Shown piece after piece: positions 1 through 5,055 of a stretch of 7,473 nt of DNA. Every line of letters starts with the position of its first letter. Within the stretch, counting starts at the first letter, position 1. The notes beneath the pieces were generated by a model. It saw only the letters and a list, made by a program, of their open reading frames with translations, made no database searches and was not told where the DNA came from. The DNA comes from an uncultured Clostridia bacterium (GTDB lineage: Bacteria > Bacillota > Clostridia > Lachnospirales > Lachnospiraceae): positions 1 through 7,473 of the forward strand of contig CAMJIC010000122.1 of the NCBI GenBank assembly GCA_946405675.1, in the 5' to 3' direction. The position numbers and the translations under genes were made by a program.

Positions 1-1
1 G

Positions 2-1267
2 ATGAGCCTGACGGCAGGGATGAGCTTCAGTGCAGCTGCTTATGAGGTGGATGAGCTGAAGGTTGCGATCTGGGATAACAATCAGCTGGCCGGGCTTCAG
101 GAGATTGCGGATGCCTGGACAGAGGAGTCCGGAGTCAAGGTTCAGATCGATGTCGTTGACTGGGATAATTACTGGACACTCCTTGAGGCTGGCGCTTCCG
201 ATCAGTCGGGCATGCCGGATGTCTTCTGGATGCATTCCAATGTCGCGCAGATGTATATGGAGAACGACATCCTGCTGAACCTGGATGAGTACATTGAAGC
301 GGACGACAAGATCGACCTTGCGAATTATTATGAGGGCGTCACCGAGCTTTATACCCGTGATGACAACGGCTCTGTCTATGCGCTGCCGAAGGATCATGAC
401 ACGATCGCACTCCTGTACAACAAAGCGATCTTCGATGAGTATGGCGTAGAGTGCCCGACCGATGACTGGACCTGGGAAGATGTCCGCGACGCGGCGAAGG
501 CCATCACGGAAGCAAGCGAAGGCAAGGTTTACGGCTATGCCATCAACACCTCCAACAACCAGGACGGCTGGTACAACCTGATCTATGATTACGGCGGAAA
601 CGTAGTTGGCGAGGATCACAAGTCCACCGCGATCGGAAGCGATGAAGCGAAGGCCGGCATGGAGATGATGCGTCAGATCCTTGAATATGCGGCTCCGCAG
701 GCAACTGTTGCCGAGACCGGCACCGACTCTCTGTTCCAGTCAGGCCTTGCGGCGATGATCACACAGGGTTCCTGGATGATCAACAGCTTCTATACCGCTG
801 AGAACCATGCGGATTATTACTGGGCGATGCTTCCGTACGCGGATCTGAACGGGAACGGATCCTGTGATGAAGGTGAGAGATGGTCCTGCTACAACGGACT
901 TGGCTGGGCTGCGAAGTCCGAGGTCAAGGATCCCCAGGCAGCTTATGACCTGATCAGCTGGTTCTGCCAGGAGCCGCAGCAGAAGAAGCAGGCTGAGCTT
1001 GGCGTCACCATGGCCGGCATGAAGGGCATCTCCGAAGATTTCGCGAATGCGTTCGAGGGAATGGATGTCTCCGCGTTTACGAAGATCGAAGAAGAGGGCA
1101 GCCTGTACTTCCGTCCGTACACCAGGAACACCACCGTCTGGGAAGATGCGCTGCAGCAGCAGGGCGGCATGCTGGATGCATGGCTTGATCCGACCAACCC
1201 GGATACCATGGCAACAGCCTGCGACAACTGCCAGACGATCATTGAGAACGCTATCGCTGCCGAGTAA
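2..1267 (+). CDS. Carbohydrate ABC transporter substrate-binding protein (family 1), 5'-partial
   Basis: Extracellular receptor that captures a sugar and delivers it to the permease pair encoded just downstream. Numbering from the first visible Met, residues 1-13 look like the end of a Sec signal peptide with a small-residue cleavage region (SFSAAAYE), so the true start lies before the window. The mature part has the usual order for sugar-binding proteins: strand LKVAIWD (19-25), PDVFWMHSN (72-80), DEYIEADD (95-102), YALPKDHDTIALLYNK (126-141), WTWEDVRDAAKAI (156-168), the hinge-side segment QSGLAAMITQGSWMI (246-260), YNGLGWAAKSEVKDPQAAYDLI (297-318) and QKKQAELGVT (327-336). The visible 421 residues are close to full family length. 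No lipobox cysteine is visible in the retained signal region. A loop at residues 281-292 (DLNGNGSCDEGE) resembles a calcium-binding EF-hand loop. The substrate is not readable from sequence; an alpha-galactoside is inferred from the GH36 enzyme in the locus. Confidence 0.93.
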   Translation: MSLTAGMSFSAAAYEVDELKVAIWDNNQLAGLQEIADAWTEESGVKVQIDVVDWDNYWTLLEAGASDQSGMPDVFWMHSNVAQMYMENDILLNLDEYIEADDKIDLANYYEGVTELYTRDDNGSVYALPKDHDTIALLYNKAIFDEYGVECPTDDWTWEDVRDAAKAITEASEGKVYGYAINTSNNQDGWYNLIYDYGGNVVGEDHKSTAIGSDEAKAGMEMMRQILEYAAPQATVAETGTDSLFQSGLAAMITQGSWMINSFYTAENHADYYWAMLPYADLNGNGSCDEGERWSCYNGLGWAAKSEVKDPQAAYDLISWFCQEPQQKKQAELGVTMAGMKGISEDFANAFEGMDVSAFTKIEEEGSLYFRPYTRNTTVWEDALQQQGGMLDAWLDPTNPDTMATACDNCQTIIENAIAAE

Positions 1268-1321
1268 CAGGGCAGGAAAGTGTTTCGATTGACAGAGTAG
1301 GCAATTTGTGAAGTAAGTTAT

Positions 1322-1363
1322 GCAGCGCTCTCGGATGGCATTGCAGCCGGAAGAGGGCGCTGC
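1322..1363 (+). other. Stable hairpin between binding-protein and permease genes, no U-tract
   Basis: Arms GCAGCGCTCTC (1322-1332) and GAGGGCGCTGC (1353-1363) pair over 11 bp with one G-U wobble, around a 20-base loop. The following bases (GCCGGATAAGG) are not T-rich, so this is not a classic intrinsic terminator. It sits 55 bases after the binding-protein stop. In many sugar ABC operons such a stem stabilises the binding-protein mRNA or limits read-through so that the receptor outnumbers the permeases. That role is inferred here. Confidence 0.6.
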
Positions 1364-1379
1364 GCCGGATAAGGAGTAA

Positions 1380-1450
1380 TGATCATAACTGTTCGGGACA
1401 GCCTGACACGTAACTGCCTGGAACGGGTTCGGAACAGTTGCTGATGATCA
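1380..1450 (+). repeat. Long interrupted inverted repeat upstream of permease gene
   Basis: TGATCAT (1380-1386) pairs with ATGATCA (1444-1450), and the adjoining AACTGTTC (1387-1394) pairs with GAACAGTT (1432-1439). Together they form 15 bp interrupted only by a four-base bulge, GCTG (1440-1443). The enclosed segment contains a smaller perfect palindrome, GAACGGGTTC (1421-1430). There is no T-run after it, and it ends 41 bases before the permease Shine-Dalgarno. It could be an RNA structure controlling permease expression or an operator-like element; the sequence does not decide between them. Confidence 0.55.
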
Positions 1451-1490
1451 GGAAACCTGCTTTGCAGTATCTCTGTTATGGATCCTAAGA

Positions 1491-1496
1491 AGGGAG
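1491..1496 (+). promoter_or_regulatory. Shine-Dalgarno site supporting the GTG start at 1504
   Basis: AGGGAG lies seven bases before GTG 1504. The next in-frame ATG (codon 6, 1519) has no comparable site at that distance, so the GTG start is preferred. Confidence 0.7.
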
Positions 1497-1503
1497 TAAG
1501 AGA

Positions 1504-2394
1504 GTGAATAAGAAAAGGATGTCTCCGAAGGAGAAATCGGAGGAGCGCTGGGCATGGCTGTTTGTCGCGCCGACGATGATCGGCCTGATCGTGCTTAACT
1601 TCTATCCGATCTTCCAGACGATCTATCAGTCTTTCTGCAAGACCGGAGATTTCGGCAAGGGCAATATCTTCATCGGCCTTGCCAACTACCAGTCGGTTGC
1701 TGCGGCCGCTGAGACCTGGCAGTCCTTCTGGAACACGATCAAGTATGCCCTGATCGAGGTTCCGTTTGGAATCATCATCGCGCTGGTGCTTGCGGTTCTC
1801 CTGAATAAGAAGTGTGTGGGCCGTTCCATCTACCGTACCATCTTTTTCCTGCCGATGGTCTGCGCGCCTGCTGCAGTCGCCATGGTGTGGAAGTGGATGT
1901 ACAACACCCAGTTCGGCCTTCTGAATAATGTTTTCGGTTCATCGATCGCATGGATCTCAGATCCGAAGATCGCATGGATCTCCGTCGGCATCATCGGCGT
2001 ATGGTCGATCATCGGATACAATATGGTTCTGTTTATCGGCGGTCTGCAGGATATTCCCGGTGATTTCTATGAAGCGGCCAGAATTGACGGCGCGAGTGAA
2101 TTCCGCCAGTTTATCTCCATCACGATTCCGCTTCTGAGCCCGACCACGTTCTTCATCGTCCAGACCAGGATCATCGGTGCCCTGACGGTATTCGACCTGA
2201 TGTTTATGGTTATGGACAAGACGAATGTTGCCCTGAAGAATGTCCAGTCTGTTGTCTATCTGTTCTACCAGTATGCATTTACCAACGGCAATAAGGGCTA
2301 TGGCGCAACCTTGGTTGTCTTCCTGCTGATCTTCATCATGATCCTGACGGTCATCCTGCAGCAGGCAGAGAAGAAGCTCGTTTACCACAACTGA
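1504..2394 (+). CDS. Sugar ABC transporter permease, MalF/UgpA type
   Basis: Integral membrane subunit that, with the next gene, forms the translocation channel of a carbohydrate importer of the MalFG/UgpAE family. The 296-residue protein begins with a basic cytoplasmic tail, then a first membrane segment at about 18-41 (AWLFVAPTMIGLIVLNFYPI). Further segments lie at about 82-100, 112-132, 158-178, 205-225 and 268-286, giving six in total. The cytoplasmic EAA loop that contacts the ATPase is clear: EAARIDGA at 190-197, followed by ITIPLLSP at 206-213. The GTG start has a good Shine-Dalgarno. The stop is 22 bases before the next start, so the two permeases are co-transcribed. Residues 148-160 repeat IAWIS twice in the loop before membrane segment four. 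Family assignment is firm; substrate is unknown but presumably that of the upstream binding protein. Confidence 0.95.
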   Translation: MNKKRMSPKEKSEERWAWLFVAPTMIGLIVLNFYPIFQTIYQSFCKTGDFGKGNIFIGLANYQSVAAAAETWQSFWNTIKYALIEVPFGIIIALVLAVLLNKKCVGRSIYRTIFFLPMVCAPAAVAMVWKWMYNTQFGLLNNVFGSSIAWISDPKIAWISVGIIGVWSIIGYNMVLFIGGLQDIPGDFYEAARIDGASEFRQFISITIPLLSPTTFFIVQTRIIGALTVFDLMFMVMDKTNVALKNVQSVVYLFYQYAFTNGNKGYGATLVVFLLIFIMILTVILQQAEKKLVYHN

Positions 2395-2416
2395 TCGGGA
2401 AGGAGAGGACAAGTCT

Positions 2417-3262
2417 ATGATTGAAAGTGCTCAGACAAAAGACAAGATCCGCCGTGCATGTAAGCACATCTTCCTGATTATCATGTCGTTCATCATGATC
2501 GTGCCGTTCGCGTGGATGATCCTGACGGCACTGAAGACAAACCAGGAAGCGATTTCGGTCAATCCGTTTTATATTTTCCCGCACAATGGATGGCATTGGG
2601 AAAACTTCGGAACGGTCTGGAAGAGTTACAATTTCATCATCCTGTATAAGAACACGCTGCTGATGATCTTCTTCCGTGTCCTGTGCGCGGTTCTGACTGC
2701 GACGATGGCAGGCTATGCATTCGGAAGACTGAAGTTCCGCGGCAAGCGCATCCTGTTTGCGCTGGTTCTCATCCAGATGATGGTTCCGGGACAGATTTTT
2801 GTCATCCCGCAGTTTTTGATGGTTTCCAAGCTGGGAATGCTGAATACGACCTTCGGTCTTGTGTTCCCCGGCCTTGTCACCGCATTCGGAACCTACCTTT
2901 TGAAGATCGGTTATGAAGGGCTTCCGAAGGAACTGGAGGAGGCGGCGTCCATCGACGGATGCAATGTGTTCCAGAGATTTTTGCGGATCCTGATGCCGCT
3001 GACGAAGAGCTCCATGGTTTCTCTTGGAATCTTCACGGCAGTGTTCGCGTTCAAGGATCTGATGTGGCCGATGATCGTCTGCACGAATGCGGATACTACG
3101 ACGCTGTCGGCTGGCCTTGCAAAGATGCAGGGGCAGTATGGCTCGGATTATCCTGCCATGATGGCGGCTGCGACGCTGGCTGTGCTGCCGATGGTCGTCA
3201 TCTATGTGATCTTCCAGAAGCAGTTCGTGGAAGGTATCGCGACTTCCGGCGGAAAGCTTTGA
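2417..3262 (+). CDS. Sugar ABC transporter permease, MalG/UgpE type
   Basis: Second channel subunit of the same importer. The 281-residue protein has a first membrane segment at about 17-38, followed by the family-typical extracellular stretch with ALKTNQEAI and NPFYIFPHNGWHWENF (49-64). Further segments lie at about 80-98, 112-132, 143-163, 200-220 and 246-266. The EAA loop is EEAASIDGC at 174-182, followed by ILMPL at 191-195. The C-terminus FVEGIATSGGKL (270-281) is the usual ending of this subfamily. A strong Shine-Dalgarno (AGGAGAGG, 2401-2408) precedes ATG 2417 by eight bases. Its stop is followed within six bases by a terminator-like hairpin, so it probably ends the transporter operon. 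No ATP-binding subunit follows, so an ATPase from elsewhere must energise the pair. Confidence 0.95.
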   Translation: MIESAQTKDKIRRACKHIFLIIMSFIMIVPFAWMILTALKTNQEAISVNPFYIFPHNGWHWENFGTVWKSYNFIILYKNTLLMIFFRVLCAVLTATMAGYAFGRLKFRGKRILFALVLIQMMVPGQIFVIPQFLMVSKLGMLNTTFGLVFPGLVTAFGTYLLKIGYEGLPKELEEAASIDGCNVFQRFLRILMPLTKSSMVSLGIFTAVFAFKDLMWPMIVCTNADTTTLSAGLAKMQGQYGSDYPAMMAAATLAVLPMVVIYVIFQKQFVEGIATSGGKL

Positions 3263-3267
3263 TCGGC

Positions 3268-3305
3268 AAAGTGCTCCGCACCCTTTCAAGATGCCGGGCA
3301 CTTTT
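3268..3305 (+). terminator. Probable intrinsic terminator after the permease operon
   Basis: AAAGTGCTC (3268-3276) pairs with GGGCACTTT (3296-3304) over 9 bp with one wobble. After a C-C mismatch, GCA (3278-3280) pairs with TGC (3292-3294), leaving an 11-base loop. The right arm runs into TTTT (3302-3305). It begins six bases after the permease stop. The T-run is short, so termination may be partial. Confidence 0.65.
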
Positions 3306-3333
3306 GTACCGGCAGGAAAGAAAGAAACTGACG

Positions 3334-3365
3334 AAAGGCCGGGACATGTTCTGTTCCGGCCTTTT
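3334..3365 (+). terminator. Second terminator-like hairpin
   Basis: AAAGGCCGGGA (3334-3344) pairs with TTCCGGCCTTT (3354-3364), 11 bp with one wobble and a nine-base loop (CATGTTCTG), ending in TTTT (3362-3365). It lies 29 bases after the first terminator-like hairpin. The A-run on the left arm and T-run on the right could let it act on both strands. Confidence 0.65.
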
Positions 3366-3444
3366 CAGACGAATGGGCTGATCCGGGATGCAGGGGTGTA
3401 TCCGGGAAGCTGTGTACAGGCTGAGCTGAGACAGGATTTTGCAG

Positions 3445-4197
3445 ATGAAGAAGACAGGAAAAGAGGAAAGGGCTGCGAGACGCCGGGAAGAGCTTCAGAA
3501 GATTGCCTCCCTTCCGATGAAGCAGAGGATACAGTATATCTGGGATTACTATTGGCTTTGGATCATCGGCATCGGATTTGCTGTGGTGTTCGGGAGCTGG
3601 TTTATCTGGCGCAGCACGACGGCGATCCGTGAGAACTGGATCAGTGTGGTTTTTCCGAATGCGATGACGCAGGTCGGAAACGGCTCTCAGCTGTGGAAGG
3701 ACTATGTGGAGTATTCGGGATATGACACCAGCAAGAAGAATGTGCTGTTTGAGGACAAGCTGTATTTTGATCCCACTACTCCTTCCGGAATGAACAACGC
3801 CTACTATGAGACCTTTGTCGCGATGGTGGAGACAGGGCAGATGGACGCGGTGACAATGCGGCGGGAGGAGATCGAGGCCCTCGGAAGGAGCGGAAGGCTG
3901 ATCGACCTGTCCTCCGAGCCCTGCAGAAAGATCTATGAGACGTACAAGGACCGGCTGGTCTACAGCATTCCCTATGATACGGAGTACAGCACACAGCCGG
4001 TTCCCATCGGCATCGATGTCAGCGACAGTATCCTCATGACCCGGTATCATATCTATGAGAACAGCTGCGTGTACGCGATCGGCTCTTATACAAGGAACCT
4101 GGATGCGGCAGTGAAGTTCCTGGACTGGATCCTTGAAGGCAGGACCGGGCCGGTGGACAGCAGTACGCTGGAGGCAGAGACCGCGCAGGCGGACTGA
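3445..4197 (+). CDS. Single-pass membrane protein with binding-protein-like outer domain, unknown function
   Basis: Numbering from ATG 3445 (250 residues). The N-terminus is highly charged (about 1-28, KKTGKEERAARRREE), followed by one membrane segment at about 37-57 (YWLWIIGIGFAVVFGSWFIW); the rest should face outside. There is no signal peptidase site or lipobox. The outer part has pieces that recall a solute-binding protein: MDAVTMRREEIEALGRSGRLIDL (133-155), like the 'D-V-...-G-...-DL' segment of those receptors, and PIGIDVSDSIL (187-197) followed by YAIGSYTRNLDAAVKFLDWIL (210-230), like the helix where they carry 'N-x-x-A-x-x-F'. It is far shorter than a true receptor and lacks the usual N-terminal lobe. 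ATG 3445 is preferred because AGGA (3433-3436) is eight bases upstream; an in-frame TTG at 3439 is too close to it. I recall similar unnamed proteins beside YesL and sugar transporters in Lachnospiraceae, but assign no function. Confidence 0.85.
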   Translation: MKKTGKEERAARRREELQKIASLPMKQRIQYIWDYYWLWIIGIGFAVVFGSWFIWRSTTAIRENWISVVFPNAMTQVGNGSQLWKDYVEYSGYDTSKKNVLFEDKLYFDPTTPSGMNNAYYETFVAMVETGQMDAVTMRREEIEALGRSGRLIDLSSEPCRKIYETYKDRLVYSIPYDTEYSTQPVPIGIDVSDSILMTRYHIYENSCVYAIGSYTRNLDAAVKFLDWILEGRTGPVDSSTLEAETAQAD

Positions 4198-4251
4198 GGA
4201 TCTTGCTTGTCTTTTCATCCGATTGCATAGCTCAAAAATCAATCACATAGT

Positions 4252-4288
4252 AAAACAGGCAGGCGCTGCACAGAAAACAGGCGGGCAC
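4252..4288 (+). repeat. Imperfect direct repeat in the leader before the YesL gene
   Basis: AAAACAGGCAGGCGC (4252-4266) and AAAACAGGCGGGCAC (4274-4288) match at 13 of 15 positions and are offset by 22 bases, about two helical turns. They lie in the 174-base gap between the two accessory genes. This could be a paired protein-binding site or chance; no convincing promoter was seen around it. Confidence 0.35.
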
Positions 4289-4355
4289 GATGAAGCGTTA
4301 TTCCGGAACAGACCAGTCAGTTACAGGTTCGACATGGGAAACAGAAACGAAAGAC

Positions 4356-4365
4356 GGGAGAGGGG
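4356..4365 (+). promoter_or_regulatory. Shine-Dalgarno site deciding the TTG start at 4372
   Basis: GGGAGAGGGG ends six bases before TTG 4372. No in-frame ATG occurs until codon 31, inside the first membrane segment, so the TTG start is well supported. Confidence 0.7.
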
Positions 4366-4371
4366 ACGAAG

Positions 4372-5055
4372 TTGAAAGAAAAAATATGGGGCATACTAAG
4401 TGAAGAGAGCCTGCTTGGGAGGATCACATCCAGGCTTTTTATCCTGTTCGGGGCAAACCTGATGTTCGTCCTGTTCAGCCTCCCTGTGATAACGGCAGGG
4501 CCGGCATGGGTCGCGATGTACTACGTCTGCCTCAAGACGCTGCGCGTGGACAGCTCCCTGAATCCGTTCGTGGATTTCTGGAAGAGCTTCCGCATGAATT
4601 TCAGGCAGGCGTTCCTGGGCTTTCTGGCTTTTCTTGGGTTGGCAGTCATCCTGGTGCTGGATATCATGTTTGTGGCAAGAACCCAGAGCGTCATGCGTTA
4701 TTTTCGCTGGCCGGTCTACCTGGTTGCAGGGATCCTGCTGCTCATCCTGTTCCATGTGATCCCTGTGATGGCAGCCTTTTCGGACAGCCTGAAGGGACTG
4801 ATCAGGAACGGGATCTACTTTGCCGCGAAAAACCCGCTCCGTGCCCTCCTCATCCTGGTGCTGAACGCAGGACCATTGATCTGGACCTACATGGACGTGG
4901 TACGGATGCCGCTCTATGCATTTCTCTGGGCCACCTTTGGATTCTCAGGTATCGCAATGATCTGCTCGAAGCTTCTTTTGAAGGATTTTGAAAAGTATCT
5001 CCCGGAGCTTGATTCCGGTGAGAGCGAGATGGAAATGGAGGAAGCACATGATTAA
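4372..5055 (+). CDS. YesL/DUF624 family membrane protein
   Basis: Member of the YesL (DUF624) family, small polytopic membrane proteins of unknown biochemical role that are usually encoded beside carbohydrate ABC transporters and glycosidases in Firmicutes. The 227-residue length is typical. Membrane segments lie at about 20-42, 79-101, 113-135, 154-172 and 176-199. Family features visible are the N-terminal IWGILSEESLLGRI (5-18), the motif TAGPAWVAMYYV (41-52) after the first segment, the loop FVDFWKSFRMNFRQAF (66-81) and the late helix FLWATFGFSGIAMI (184-197). The C-terminus is a short acidic tail (ELDSGESEMEMEE). The gene starts at TTG, chosen from the Shine-Dalgarno, and its stop overlaps the start of the alpha-galactosidase gene, suggesting coupled expression. 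A role assisting the sugar importer is inferred from context only. Confidence 0.9.
   Translation: MKEKIWGILSEESLLGRITSRLFILFGANLMFVLFSLPVITAGPAWVAMYYVCLKTLRVDSSLNPFVDFWKSFRMNFRQAFLGFLAFLGLAVILVLDIMFVARTQSVMRYFRWPVYLVAGILLLILFHVIPVMAAFSDSLKGLIRNGIYFAAKNPLRALLILVLNAGPLIWTYMDVVRMPLYAFLWATFGFSGIAMICSKLLLKDFEKYLPELDSGESEMEMEEAHD
5037..5041 (+). promoter_or_regulatory. Shine-Dalgarno site deciding the alpha-galactosidase start at 5048
   Basis: GGAGG lies six bases before ATG 5048. The reading frame stays open upstream to a TTG at 4988, but that lies deep inside the YesL gene and would add 20 residues unlike the family's N-terminus. Confidence 0.8.

Noticed and set aside
1289..1319. Perfect TTGACA (1289-1294) as the -35 box of an internal promoter.
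   Set aside because: No acceptable -10 box at 16-18 bases; the best, TAAGTT (1314-1319), is a poor match at 19.
2351..3301. 316-codon open frame on the minus strand.
   Set aside because: It mirrors the second permease, whose family assignment is secure; the minus-strand product is rich in Arg, His and Gln as expected of an antisense shadow.
4223..4251. TTGCAT (4223-4228) and CATAGT (4246-4251), 17 bases apart, as a promoter for the YesL gene.
   Set aside because: Only three and four of six positions match the consensus boxes, too weak to list as a feature.
4291..4304. TGAAGCGTTATTCC as a catabolite-response (cre) site.
   Set aside because: It lacks one base of the left half compared with the cre consensus, so spacing is wrong.
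4290..4403. 37-codon ORF (ATG 4290) overlapping the start of the YesL gene in another frame.
   Set aside because: Poor Shine-Dalgarno, polar composition without recognisable features, and overlap with a well-supported gene start.
4988..5047. N-terminal extension of the alpha-galactosidase to TTG 4988.
   Set aside because: The extra 20 residues read through the end of the YesL gene; GGAGG before ATG 5048 and the family-like N-terminus support the shorter protein.
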